From the NCBI GenBank assembly GCA_963790075.1, contig CAWBNG010000005.1, forward strand, positions 62,001 to 126,000: a stretch of DNA of 64,000 bases, in the 5' to 3' direction. How positions within the stretch are numbered: position 1 is the stretch's first letter; each line of letters begins with the position of its first letter. The stretch comes from CAYOUV01 sp963790075 (GTDB taxonomy: Bacteria; Chloroflexota; Anaerolineae; Anaerolineales; Villigracilaceae). The position numbers and the translations under genes were made by a program. The notes under the pieces are model-generated. The model was not told where the DNA came from, did not search any database, and worked only from the letters and a program-made list of their open reading frames with translations. Below are positions 43,183-52,285 of this stretch, in pieces.

Positions 43183-43800
43183 CTACAGGGTAATCAACCC
43201 ACGTTGCATTCCGGCACGGACCGCTTCCGTCCGGCTGGACACTCCCAGTTTGGCATACAACGACGAGAGATGGAATTTGACTGTGTGCTCGCTGATGGTC
43301 AACTCGAGGGCGATCTGCTTATTGGCCAATCCCTGCGAGATCAATTGCAGGACTTCGACTTCACGCCCCGTTAGAGGCTCAATCAGCGGCTCCGCATCAG
43401 ACAAAGTCCGGACCGAGGGTCTGATTAAAAAGTCTTTTACCAAACTTGGAGCACCAACCCACAAGCCCTCTCCCAGCGCATGGACCGCAGCCAGCAATTC
43501 GTCTTCGGTTGCATTGACCGGCAAAACCCCCCAGGCGTGCGGACTTGACCCGGACAAAGCCTGCGCCTCATCTCTTTCGTCAGTCAGCAAGAGCAGCGCC
43601 GCATCTGCCTCGTCGGCCAGTTCACGCAATTCTGCGCCAGCCAGCTCAGCAACCACCAAAATATCTACGGCTACGCCCAATGTATCCAGTTCGTCCAGAT
43701 CGGCAATTTCAGCCACCACATCGATCTCAGCGCTGCCGTTAAGCAGTTCGCGTAAACCGATGCGCAAAGCCAGATTCTGGGCAAGAACTCCCACACGCAT
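43183..43800 (-). CDS. LuxR/NarL-type regulator with degenerate receiver domain
   Basis: 205 residues. The C-terminal helix-turn-helix is clear: LTGREVEVLQLISQGLANKQIALELTISEHTVKFHLSSLYAKLGVSSRTEAVRAG. The N-terminal ~120 residues have receiver length, but where the phospho-Asp is expected the strand reads VDILVVAELAG with no matching Asp, so it is probably not phosphorylated normally. The ATG overlaps the stop of the protease gene upstream (TGATG), linking it to the HtrA-type operon. Confidence 0.82.
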   Translation of the reverse strand: MRVGVLAQNLALRIGLRELLNGSAEIDVVAEIADLDELDTLGVAVDILVVAELAGAELRELADEADAALLLLTDERDEAQALSGSSPHAWGVLPVNATEDELLAAVHALGEGLWVGAPSLVKDFLIRPSVRTLSDAEPLIEPLTGREVEVLQLISQGLANKQIALELTISEHTVKFHLSSLYAKLGVSSRTEAVRAGMQRGLITL

Positions 43801-44438
43801 CAAATTACCGTCTCCGGAATAATGCGCCGCGGCTCGCTGTGCGGCTCAAGATCAGATAATGCCTTTTCGGCAAATTCGCGCATGCTTTCAGCCGGGATGG
43901 AAATACTCTGGTCTCTGCCGACAATCATGGCATTCAAACCCATTACTTCTCCCTGCGCGTTGACCAGCGGTCCGCCGGAATTACTCGGCGCGAGCGGCAC
44001 ATCTGTACGCAAGATCGAGATTTGGCGGCCGTTGTGTGTCTGGGCAGTGATCAACGCGCTGACGATCCCGCTACTCAGCATATCCCGCTGACCCCACGGA
44101 TGACCGAAGGCCAGTGCCATTTGCCCCACCCGCGGTTGAGTCCGCGTTTATGGTCACACCGGCAAACCATGTGCTCCAATTTTCATCAAGGCCAAATCTA
44201 CCTCCGGCTCGCGCGCCAGCAGGCGGGCTTCGTACTCGCGTCCGTCATGCAGGCTGATAGCCAGCCTGCGGTGTCCAGCCACATGATTGTTGGTTAAGAT
44301 CACCCCATCCGCACGAAAGATTATCCCCGCACCCACCCCAAAACGCTGACCACGAACAACCACCAAGCCCGGCAGCACCCGCTCCACCAATTCGTCCAGC
44401 GCGCTCGAAAGCGCAGACAGCCAGGTTATCCCAGCCAT
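43800..44438 (-). pseudogene. Trypsin-like serine protease gene broken by two in-frame stops
   Basis: One reading frame encodes a chymotrypsin-fold protease, with catalytic His in LTNNHVAG, Asp in EPEVDLALMKIG and Ser in PSNSGGPLV. TGA (44154-44156) and TAA (44148-44150) interrupt it between the Asp and Ser blocks. After the stops the frame resumes as RVGQMALAFGHPWG, as expected for the family. The N-terminal 94 residues and C-terminal ~110 residues would be separate chains. No PDZ domain is present. It sits between the intact HtrA-like gene (3-base gap) and the regulator. Confidence 0.78.
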
Positions 44439-44441
44439 GTC

Positions 44442-45419
44442 TTACCTCCTGCCACGTCCTTGTGGACCGCGATGGCGATGGTGACCACCAAATGGCGGCG
44501 CGAATCCCTCCTCGGAGACCGATTCGCGTTCTTCAACTATCAGATTGATAGTATGTGGCTTACCCCCACGTAAGACTTCAATCGATACGGACTTCCCGAT
44601 CACATCGCCTGTCAAATGAGCGAATAACTCATCATGGTCCAGCACTCGCGAGTCGCCAAAACCGACCAGGATATCGCCAACCATCAGCCCGCCTTTCTCG
44701 GCCGGACTGCCCAATTCGACACCCACGATCAGCAATCCCCTGGCCTGCTCCCGTTTCAGGGCTTTTTGCCCTGCTTCGGGGATTTCCACCGATTGGCTGC
44801 GCAGACCAAGATAACCGCGCTTGATGTGGCCGTGCTTCGCCAACATTTCCGCCGTGCGCCAGGCTAGCTCGGCCGGAATAGTCAGTGCAGCACCATGCGC
44901 CAAACCGGAAGTATTGAGGCCAAGCAGGCTTCCGTCCGCAGCCACTAATGGGCCGCCAGAGAAGCCGGGATAAGGTATCGTGTCGGTTCGGATATAACGT
45001 TCGAGCAGACCCCCACGCTGCAGGCGGACCGGTCCACCGATAGCGGAAACCACGCCTAAGCTGGCCTGAATGCCTTCATCCGAGGGACGGCCGAGGGCTA
45101 AGGCGAACTGACCGACTTGGGCAGGTTCTTGGCTGACCTCAGCCGGAGTGGCAGCGGCTTGTTCGAGTCGCAGCAGAGCCAGGTCCGAGCCGGGATCGCG
45201 GCCTGCCACCGTCGCCGAGACTTGCTTGCCATCGAATAAAATAATCTTTATATCCTCATCGCGTTCGACCACGTGGTCAGCGGTCAGGATCAGATCGGCA
45301 GTATAGGCAATTCCGCTGGCCGGAAAGCGCCGGCGGGCATCGACCAGAACGGTCGATTTCCCTGCACGATCAACCGCCCCGGCCATGGCATTGGATAGAT
45401 CTTCAAATGCGTTCGACAT
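44442..45419 (-). CDS. HtrA/DegP-like serine protease with PDZ domain
   Basis: 325 residues. Catalytic triad: His in LTADHVVERD, Asp in DPGSDLALL, Ser in YPGFSGGPLV. A PDZ domain follows (about residues 195-290; GVELGSPAEKGGLMVGDILVGFGD). The C-terminal tail is rich in Gly, His and Arg. No signal peptide or membrane anchor is seen, unusual for HtrA proteins, so it may be cytoplasmic. An AAGGAGA box precedes ATG 45419, and TATACT lies about 30 bases upstream. It is the first gene of a three-gene operon. Confidence 0.9.
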   Translation of the reverse strand: MSNAFEDLSNAMAGAVDRAGKSTVLVDARRRFPASGIAYTADLILTADHVVERDEDIKIILFDGKQVSATVAGRDPGSDLALLRLEQAAATPAEVSQEPAQVGQFALALGRPSDEGIQASLGVVSAIGGPVRLQRGGLLERYIRTDTIPYPGFSGGPLVAADGSLLGLNTSGLAHGAALTIPAELAWRTAEMLAKHGHIKRGYLGLRSQSVEIPEAGQKALKREQARGLLIVGVELGSPAEKGGLMVGDILVGFGDSRVLDHDELFAHLTGDVIGKSVSIEVLRGGKPHTINLIVEERESVSEEGFAPPFGGHHRHRGPQGRGRR

Positions 45420-45521
45420 TAGGTTCTCCTTTGGTAGTTTAGCGCAGTATAGCCTCCGGTGTGCCCGAGCGCATCGCCTAAACGGGGAGAATCCACCTAG
45501 ACTTCTGGGTAGGTCGATCCA

Positions 45522-47969
45522 TTATTTATGCTTATACACGTGGATGAAAGCCGAATCATCACAGGCTTGCAAAATGCCAGTCCGTCCAATTTCGACATAA
45601 TCCTCCTGTAAAAATTGGTTGGCGGGATCTTTGGCCCCGTTATCGTCCATCAAGACATAATCTGCTTCTTGCTGCCAGCGTCGAGCAAGCTCATCATTCC
45701 AAAAACCGAAGCGAGCTACCAGATCCGTCTGACTGCCGCGGCGGAATGCAAAGCCATCATTGAGCTGCGGCGGGTAGATTTTCGCCTGGATGTACAACAA
45801 GGGCACAGCCAATTCATAAGACCAGTAAACTTGCGAACCGGGTGGGATCGTCTCCGCCAGATAACTACCCGCCTGTTCGTAGGCCGAAATCTCATCCATT
45901 TTGCACATTTGACCATAAGATTGATAGACAGGTGCAGCCGTAACCACCAGGACGAGGATCAACAAAGCCGGTAATGCAATTTTCCAGTAATTTACCTTTT
46001 CCCAAACCAGGGATAGAAACAGTCGCTTCCCAAGCCAGACACTGAACAAGATAAACCCGGCCAATCCACCAATGACAACAGCTGGGATCAGACGTTGGAT
46101 CGTGAAGTAATCGATTCCCAATGGAGCGCTGACGGCTGACCACAGGGAAACGCTTTGTCCGCTTGCCCCGATCGATAACACTTTGATATTCAGTAACCCG
46201 GTAAGATTTTTACGCAGCCCGAATCCAATCCCTGACATGAAGACCAGCATGAAACCAACCATAGCCAGATTACGCCAGAGGACATTTCGGGCTTTTATTT
46301 GGGAGAAAGTCAAGACAAGCAGGAAGAGGCCCAACGGTGCAAAAAATGCCAGATAGCTGACAAAGCAAAAGACGCAATACTCATTTGCCAGGGAGGCCCA
46401 GGCATGCGCCAGCATCAAAAGATTGAATGACACCGCCAGAAAAACTGCAGTGCGAAAGTCGGCTGGATTCTTCCAATGCTTCCTGTCGGGCAGGAACAGG
46501 ACCATCCCCAATCCACCGACAAAGGCTGCAAAATGACCGCTAACGCCATCCCAAAAACTGGTAAAGCTGGACGAAAAAGACGAATTTGCCGACATGTCCC
46601 AGGGGAAGGTCCCCCCGCCAGCATAACGCCAGGCATCCAGGAAAGGGGTCAAAGACTTTGGCAACCAATGGGCCCAGATTCGTAAAATACCCGGCCAAAA
46701 AAGCGCATTCACCACAACAATCACCAGGACAGCAGTGAATAATGCTGGCAGACTTTTCTTCCAACCAGATTGCCATAAGATATACAGGATCAACAAACCT
46801 AAAAATGGAACCAGGTTTTCACGGGTCAAGAACGTAATCGCAGCAAAAAATGCTCCCAATGCGAGCTGCCAGGTTGGTCGATCCCTCCCCAGGGTAAAAA
46901 CGAGCGACCAAACCAGCAGGCACGCCACCAATCCCTGCGACACAGCCTGGCTATATATAAATATAGGGACAGGATTAAAGGCCATTAACAAGACAGCAGC
47001 CAAGGCACCCCAGCGTCCTCCCAGACGCTTAGCGATGATCCAAATCCCAATAAGCATCAATAATTGCAAAAATACTTGGAAATAACGCGCTGTTCGCAGA
47101 CCGGGACCAAATAAAAGCTGCACATAACCGGGGATCAAAAAAGAGAGCGGCATTTTATTTGTCCACGGGCCAAAGTCTTGGAAGGGAATATAACGGCCGG
47201 TAGCAAATAATAGCCCTTTAACTAAATAAGCGCCTTCATCTAGTAGCGAAGCGTTGGTATGTGAGAAAGACCAGGCTTGCCAAAGGTAAAGAATAAATCC
47301 GATTCCAGTCAGGATTTCTGCCACGAGAGGACGCCTTGCAACCATCTGCACAAATGTAATTGTTTTATGGATGGCGCGGGCTATGGCCTCGCGTCGGTAC
47401 AGGGCTAATATAAACAGGCTGGTGCAAAAGACAACCAATATCAATTCCGCTTTATATGCGATGAAGAACGGACCCAATAACTGCAATACCAAGAATAAAA
47501 TCAGTCCGATAAAACTTTCGCGCCAATCCGAAAACAGCTTGATATCTTTTGCCAGGCAGATGCCAATCACCTGTGCGGCCCAAATCAAAACGACAAGATG
47601 AATCCAGGAGTCACGGGTAGTGATCATTAGAAAAGCTTGAAAGGATGAGAACAAATACCCCCAGGATAACAACATCAAAATCACAAAGGCAATTGCCCAA
47701 TTGCCCGTTCCGATTTTCCGACGCTGGTTTTCCAGCCAGGACTCCAACCCGACCAAGCGTTTGACCTTGGAATAGGCTAGCCAAGAAGCCATAATTAATG
47801 AAACACACAGCAGGGTGACTGCCGCGATCGGTAAGATCCACTTGGGAGAAAAAACGGTTACAACAGGATGCGCGCCCCGGAAGAAACGGTACAGGTCTAC
47901 GCCAGCCAAAACCGCTGTCGATCCGTTAAAGAATAGCAGGGAAAGGCGAACCGTTTTTTGTCGCAGCAA
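45522..47969 (-). CDS. GT-C membrane glycosyltransferase (ArnT/PMT-like)
   Basis: 815 residues with about fifteen or more transmembrane helices. The first extracytoplasmic loop carries LLDEGAYLVKG, the acidic pair typical of GT-C enzymes such as dolichyl-phosphate-mannose or undecaprenyl-phosphate-sugar transferases. The C-terminal ~150 residues are mostly soluble. Length and topology fit the GT39/PMT_2 group. TTG 47969 is the only reasonable start, with GGAG about 7 bases upstream. It is monocistronic; donor and acceptor are unknown. Confidence 0.82.
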   Translation of the reverse strand: MLRQKTVRLSLLFFNGSTAVLAGVDLYRFFRGAHPVVTVFSPKWILPIAAVTLLCVSLIMASWLAYSKVKRLVGLESWLENQRRKIGTGNWAIAFVILMLLSWGYLFSSFQAFLMITTRDSWIHLVVLIWAAQVIGICLAKDIKLFSDWRESFIGLILFLVLQLLGPFFIAYKAELILVVFCTSLFILALYRREAIARAIHKTITFVQMVARRPLVAEILTGIGFILYLWQAWSFSHTNASLLDEGAYLVKGLLFATGRYIPFQDFGPWTNKMPLSFLIPGYVQLLFGPGLRTARYFQVFLQLLMLIGIWIIAKRLGGRWGALAAVLLMAFNPVPIFIYSQAVSQGLVACLLVWSLVFTLGRDRPTWQLALGAFFAAITFLTRENLVPFLGLLILYILWQSGWKKSLPALFTAVLVIVVVNALFWPGILRIWAHWLPKSLTPFLDAWRYAGGGTFPWDMSANSSFSSSFTSFWDGVSGHFAAFVGGLGMVLFLPDRKHWKNPADFRTAVFLAVSFNLLMLAHAWASLANEYCVFCFVSYLAFFAPLGLFLLVLTFSQIKARNVLWRNLAMVGFMLVFMSGIGFGLRKNLTGLLNIKVLSIGASGQSVSLWSAVSAPLGIDYFTIQRLIPAVVIGGLAGFILFSVWLGKRLFLSLVWEKVNYWKIALPALLILVLVVTAAPVYQSYGQMCKMDEISAYEQAGSYLAETIPPGSQVYWSYELAVPLLYIQAKIYPPQLNDGFAFRRGSQTDLVARFGFWNDELARRWQQEADYVLMDDNGAKDPANQFLQEDYVEIGRTGILQACDDSAFIHVYKHK

Positions 47970-48065
47970 CTCTAAACTCCGTCAATTAAGATTTCTAAGC
48001 ATCAGCCTATCAACCTAATCAAGACAGACCAACGCATGAGAAATCAACTGAGAATACATCTGTAA

Positions 48066-49187
48066 TTATTTCCATTCATTGGCCATAGCAATACGCTCGC
48101 CCAGCGGCGGATGATCATAGAACATGAACACCACCCACGGCTCGGGATCGACTTCGCCCAAGTTCTGGTTTGCCAGGCGGATAAATGCCGAAGCAAAGGC
48201 TTCAGTCTTGCCGGTGGATTGCAAAGCGTACTCATCAGCCAAGCGCTCGCGCCAGCGAGAGAAGGCGTTCCCAAGCGGCTGGGTCAGCAACCCGAATAAT
48301 CCCAACACCAGTCCGAAGGCAGGCAGACCCGCGATATCCGCTGGCCCGTTGAATCCGAAGATGGTTGCAGCCCAACTCAAGCCCAATGAGGCCAGATAAA
48401 GTCCGACCAGCGTCATGAGTGTACCGGAGGCCAGTAAGAAAGGTATGTCTTTGTGGACATGGTGACCAAGTTCGTGAGCCAGAACCGTCTCGATCTCATC
48501 CGGGCTGAATTCGTCGATCAGCGTATCTCCCAACACGATGCGGCGCGTGTTGCCGATCCCGGTCAACGCGGCGTTGGCTGATTTTGTTCGACGGGACATG
48601 TCGAATTTGTAAACGCCTTTAACTTTGGTATGCGCCCGTTCAACCAGCCGGACCAGCCGTTCGGCCAGGTCAGCGTGTTCCTCATCCAGCGGGACGAATT
48701 TATTGAAGAGTGGCATGATCAGCACCGGGGCCAGATTGGCCAGCAGCACATTGACCAGCACCAGTCCACCCGCCGCCCACAGCCACCAGGTGTCAGGGAA
48801 GGTACGCAAGAAGGCGTACAGTCCTTCGAGCAGCAGCAAGCCCAGCGGCACAGAGATCATCAAACCTTTGAGCTGGTCCACGATCCAATCTTTGAGCGTC
48901 TGGGTGGACTGGTCAAAGCGGTGTGGCAAGACGAAACCGGAATAATAGGATAGCGGCAGGTTAAGCAGGAAGTAAATGCCGCCAAAGAAGGCCACAAAAG
49001 CGATGATCAGCAGCCATTCAGCCTGAAAAAAGCCATTCAGCCAGGCGCGCAACCCGAGGGACCAGCCAAAGCCCAGCCAGGCCAGCAGGTAAAGCGTGCC
49101 AAAAGCTGTGTCCACCAGCCACAAGCGGCGGCGGAGGCGGGCATATTGTTTGGCTTGAATCTGTCTTTCAGGATCAAGACTTGTCAT
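48066..49187 (-). CDS. M48 (Ste24/HtpX-like) membrane zinc metalloprotease
   Basis: 373 residues. HELGHH in VLAHELGHHVHKD is the zinc site and ERLADEYAL supplies the third ligand Glu. SRRTKSANAALTG is conserved in CAAX-type Ste24 proteases. Several transmembrane helices flank the catalytic domain. It is probably involved in membrane protein quality control. Its ATG overlaps the stop of the tautomerase gene (ATGA), placing it last in an operon of small enzymes. Confidence 0.92.
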   Translation of the reverse strand: MTSLDPERQIQAKQYARLRRRLWLVDTAFGTLYLLAWLGFGWSLGLRAWLNGFFQAEWLLIIAFVAFFGGIYFLLNLPLSYYSGFVLPHRFDQSTQTLKDWIVDQLKGLMISVPLGLLLLEGLYAFLRTFPDTWWLWAAGGLVLVNVLLANLAPVLIMPLFNKFVPLDEEHADLAERLVRLVERAHTKVKGVYKFDMSRRTKSANAALTGIGNTRRIVLGDTLIDEFSPDEIETVLAHELGHHVHKDIPFLLASGTLMTLVGLYLASLGLSWAATIFGFNGPADIAGLPAFGLVLGLFGLLTQPLGNAFSRWRERLADEYALQSTGKTEAFASAFIRLANQNLGEVDPEPWVVFMFYDHPPLGERIAMANEWK

Positions 49188-49408
49188 TCGTTAATCTCCT
49201 GTGCCTGTTTTTCGCGCTTACGACGAACCGTAACTGTCTCCCCATCAATGCCCCAGTTGTCAGTCTCGACTTCTTCGATCACAACCACGGTGGTGGCTGG
49301 ATTTTTACCCAATGTATCAGCCAGCAAGCGGGTCACTTCGCGAATCAGAGTGGCTTTTTGTTCGGAAGTCGTGCCTTCGCGCGTGAGCTTGATATTTACG
49401 TATGGCAT
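49184..49408 (-). CDS. 4-oxalocrotonate tautomerase-family protein
   Basis: 74 residues starting MPYVNIKLTREG; the Pro after Met is the catalytic base of this superfamily. ATG 49408 is fixed by an AAGGAGAA box and by the need for Pro at position 2. The pattern REVTRLLADTLGKNPATTVVVIEEV fits. The physiological substrate cannot be inferred. Confidence 0.88.
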   Translation of the reverse strand: MPYVNIKLTREGTTSEQKATLIREVTRLLADTLGKNPATTVVVIEEVETDNWGIDGETVTVRRKREKQAQEINE

Positions 49409-49418
49409 GGATTTCTCC

Positions 49419-49985
49419 TTATTCGTTCTCGAATTCAGCCGCCAAACGGGCAAGCACCTGCTCGGTTGGCAACACCTCGCCGTAGGATTTCAGCGCAGCC
49501 AGAAAGGCTTTGTGCACCTGCCCGGCCGGGACGGTCGTACCATCGAAAGTCAGGTCACGGGTGGCACAGGCATCCGAGGCGACCAGCACCTGGAAACCGA
49601 GGTCGGCTGCAGCGCGAGTGGTGGCGTCGACACACATGTGAGTCATCATACCTGTGATGATCAAACGTTCCGTGCCCCAGCCCTTGAGTAAATCCAATAA
49701 ATCCGTCTCGCGAAAGGCGTTCGGATAGTGCTTCTGCACCAGCGGCTCGCCTTCGTAATGGGCCGTGATGTCATGGATATCGGTACCGCGGTCGCCGGAG
49801 ATGAAGAAGGTCGCATCCGGTTTAAGCGAGACGTGCTGGATGTGGATCGTCTTCCCGCCGTGGTCGCGGAAGCATTGCAGCAGGGCATGCGCCTTCTTGG
49901 CCGCCTCGACCGGTCCAACCAGTTCCATCTTGCCGCCGGGAAAATAATCGTTTTGGACGTCGATCAGCAGTAATGCTGTATTCAT
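49419..49985 (-). CDS. Isochorismatase-like cysteine hydrolase
   Basis: 188 residues with the family's catalytic positions: Asp in LLLIDVQNDYFPGG, Lys in VQKHYPNAF and Cys in GMMTHMCVDATTRAA. These enzymes hydrolyse amides or vinyl ethers such as nicotinamide, N-carbamoylsarcosine or isochorismate; this one is not assignable further. It has an AGGAGA box and lies in the five-gene run 51066 to 48066. Confidence 0.9.
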   Translation of the reverse strand: MNTALLLIDVQNDYFPGGKMELVGPVEAAKKAHALLQCFRDHGGKTIHIQHVSLKPDATFFISGDRGTDIHDITAHYEGEPLVQKHYPNAFRETDLLDLLKGWGTERLIITGMMTHMCVDATTRAAADLGFQVLVASDACATRDLTFDGTTVPAGQVHKAFLAALKSYGEVLPTEQVLARLAAEFENE

Positions 49986-49995
49986 CTAATTCTCC

Positions 49996-50430
49996 TTACT
50001 CATAACCGATCTCATCTGTCAGGTGAATCTTACTGCGCATGAAGGTTCCGCTGCCGCGCGCAATTTCTCGATCATCAAAATCCACGACGAATGCTTCGAC
50101 AATGATCAGCCTGCGGGAGGCCTGGATAACTTTACCGGTAGCCGTCATCACACCTTCTGAAACAGGACGTATGAAATAGACGTTATAAGAAGCGGTCAAG
50201 ACAATTACATCTTCCACCAATGAGTTGGCGGCAAAAAATGATAAGTCGTCCAGCAATTTGAAATAGACAGCGCCATGCACGGCATTGGCAGCATGGAAGA
50301 AATCCTCCCGAACGGTGAGGGAAACCTGAGCCTGACCTTCGCTGATATGAATTTCGGGCGCGTAATATTCGTTGACCGGCGCACTCAGATACATGCGCTC
50401 AAGTTTGCGAAAATGTTCCTCGTTAGCCAT
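49996..50430 (-). CDS. PaaI-type hotdog thioesterase
   Basis: 144 residues with a hotdog-fold pattern: DFFHAANAVHGAVYFKLLDDLSFFAANSLV (HG motif with downstream acidic residue), then YNVYFIRPVSEGVMTATGKVIQASRRLIIVEAFVVD. It probably hydrolyses acyl-CoA thioesters. It is 18 bases downstream of the RNase H gene. Confidence 0.85.
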   Translation of the reverse strand: MANEEHFRKLERMYLSAPVNEYYAPEIHISEGQAQVSLTVREDFFHAANAVHGAVYFKLLDDLSFFAANSLVEDVIVLTASYNVYFIRPVSEGVMTATGKVIQASRRLIIVEAFVVDFDDREIARGSGTFMRSKIHLTDEIGYE

Positions 50431-50448
50431 TTCTACCTGTCTGACAAC

Positions 50449-51066
50449 CTATTTTCTGCCAAAATCAGCCGGGATCTCGCCCCAGGCCTGCGTATCCCAC
50501 TTCAAGAGTGTGAAATCCGGGTAGGTCTTCAACGCTTCTTCCGCATGCGCAATGAAATCAAACAGCAGCCTGTTCGACGGCAGCCGTTCCAGTTTGGTAT
50601 TGCATTTGCCGGTCTTGATCCAGGCAAGGGCATTGGCGGAATCGGAGTAGATCGGCCATTCAAGTTTTTTACTGATCAGCCAATCCATCGCAAGCATGAT
50701 CGCCAGGAATTCGCCAACATTATTCGTGCCAGCGGGAAACGGCCCGGCGTGGAAAATCTGCTCGCCCGTTTCGGTCAGCACCCCGCGATATTCGAGCGGA
50801 CCCGGTGACCCCGAGCAGGCCGCGTCCACACATATGGACGGGAGGCGGGGTTGGGTGGGGGCAAACAGCCATTGCTGATGCGTCCCAGGTTTGCCTTTGA
50901 AATCCTCATAGTCGCCACGCAATGCAGCCTGGGCGGCAGCCAGACTCCCAAAGGATTTGTACTCGGCTCCGGCGTAGCCCGAAACGGCGGCAGAGCACTC
51001 GTCCCAGGAATCAAAGATGCCGGTGCGGCGTCCCTTCCAGACCACGTAATATTTCGGTTTACCCAT
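50449..51066 (-). CDS. Ribonuclease H with N-terminal viroplasmin domain
   Basis: 205 residues. The N-terminal ~50 residues (YYVVWKGRRTGIFDSWDECSAAVSGYAGAEYKSF) form the RNA/DNA-hybrid-binding viroplasmin (RHBD) domain. The catalytic domain has Asp in ICVDAACSG, Glu in NNVGEFLAI and Asp in IYSDSANAL, ending IPADFGRK. The final catalytic Asp is plausibly in LKWDTQAWGEIPADF. It removes RNA from hybrids. It is the first gene of its operon, transcribed away from the IS982 element. Confidence 0.88.
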   Translation of the reverse strand: MGKPKYYVVWKGRRTGIFDSWDECSAAVSGYAGAEYKSFGSLAAAQAALRGDYEDFKGKPGTHQQWLFAPTQPRLPSICVDAACSGSPGPLEYRGVLTETGEQIFHAGPFPAGTNNVGEFLAIMLAMDWLISKKLEWPIYSDSANALAWIKTGKCNTKLERLPSNRLLFDFIAHAEEALKTYPDFTLLKWDTQAWGEIPADFGRK

Positions 51067-51164
51067 ACGTCAATTGTAGCATTGACCGACCATAAACCAC
51101 GCAGACCGTACTTATATACCCATCCCTACGTGCAGGTTGATTGTTTTTACGACTCGATTTCCAT

Positions 51165-51921
51165 ACTTAACTCAAGTTGCTACCTTGAGATAAAAGGGTA
51201 GAAAAATCCATGAGTATCCGGTACATTTGGGTATCCCAACACCAAAGAACAGGAGTTACTCATGGATACCCAGATTATAGTCATTTTCTGTCTGTGTGCT
51301 GATATGCTCAAATCCTTACATCATTACGAAGATCCACAATGTCAAATGAGCGATGCAGAAGTCCTGACAACTGCAATTGTAGCGATGTTGTACTTCAAGG
51401 GTAATTTCAGCATGTTGAGCCGTTTTCTATATGATGGTCATTACATTCCTAAGATGTTGAGCAAGAGCCGCTACAACCGTCGACTGCACCGCATCGCTGA
51501 GTTGTTCATCAGCTTGTTTCTTCGCCTGGGTGAAACCGGGAAAAAGCTCAACGAGAGATCAACCTACGTGATTGACAGTTATCCGATTACGGTTTGTGAC
51601 AATTACCGCATCCAACGCTCGAAGATCTACCGGGGTGAAGACTGGCGAAGCTACATCGCGAGCAAAAAACGCTATTTTTATGGTGTCAGGATCCACATCT
51701 TGGTCACCGAGCAAGGCGAACCGGTCGAGTTCTTCCTCATGCCTGGCGCGTTCAGCGATACCAGCGCCCTGGCGCTCTATAACTTCGATTTGCCGAAACA
51801 CTCCTGGCTCACAGGTGACAAAGCCTACAATGACTACACCATCGAAGACATGATGCGCGAAGCAGGACTTGAACTCTTGCCGCTTCCATCAACTTCCTGT
51901 GGTAGCAACTTGGGTTAAATA
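51165..51921 (+). mobile_element. Internally deleted IS982-family element
   Basis: Inverted ends acttaactcaagttgctacc (from 51165) and ggtagcaacttgggttaaat (to about 51918) match at 18 of 20 positions. The span is about 750 bases, whereas IS982 elements are usually about 1 kb. The missing part corresponds to the transposase C terminus. Confidence 0.75.
51262..51918 (+). pseudogene. IS982-family transposase, C-terminally truncated
   Basis: 218 codons with an AGGAG box. Conserved IS982 blocks are present (DPQCQMSDAEVLTTAIVAMLYFKGN, MLSKSRYNRRLHR, YVIDSYPITVCDN with the first Asp, IASKKRYFYGVRIH, LTGDKAYNDY with the second Asp). After LELLPLP the frame runs into the right inverted repeat and stops. 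About 70 residues, including the third catalytic Glu, are missing, so it should be inactive unless helped in trans. Confidence 0.88.
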
Positions 51922-52285
51922 CTCATTCTGCTCAGCCAAGAGCGAATTTCGCTGAATAGAGCTAAAAGGCACAACAAGCAACACATCTGCCCTGGGTGTA
52001 AGGTGGCGCTTCTTCAGGGCACTGCATGCCAGCAACTGGGGTGCGGTTCCCGGTGTCAACACACTCATCCGTTGATGTTAGGCTAGGAAACTTCATTGGA
52101 TTGCGCGATCCAGCCAAGTTTAGCGGGTTGTAGTATTGTTCGACAAACCCACACTCTTGATTAAACTGCCTTTATCGGAAAAGCATGTCCGATGAACCTA
52201 TTCTCTGTCCCCGGAGCATTTCACATCGCATGGTGAGTTTGCGCAATGAGAGAAGCCGCCTTATCGCAGGGTTCAAAAATTTAGA
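51922..52285. other. Gene-free stretch downstream of the IS982 remnant
   Basis: About 365 bases. I see no recognisable gene, RNA or strong terminator; it may be decayed sequence. Confidence 0.45.
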
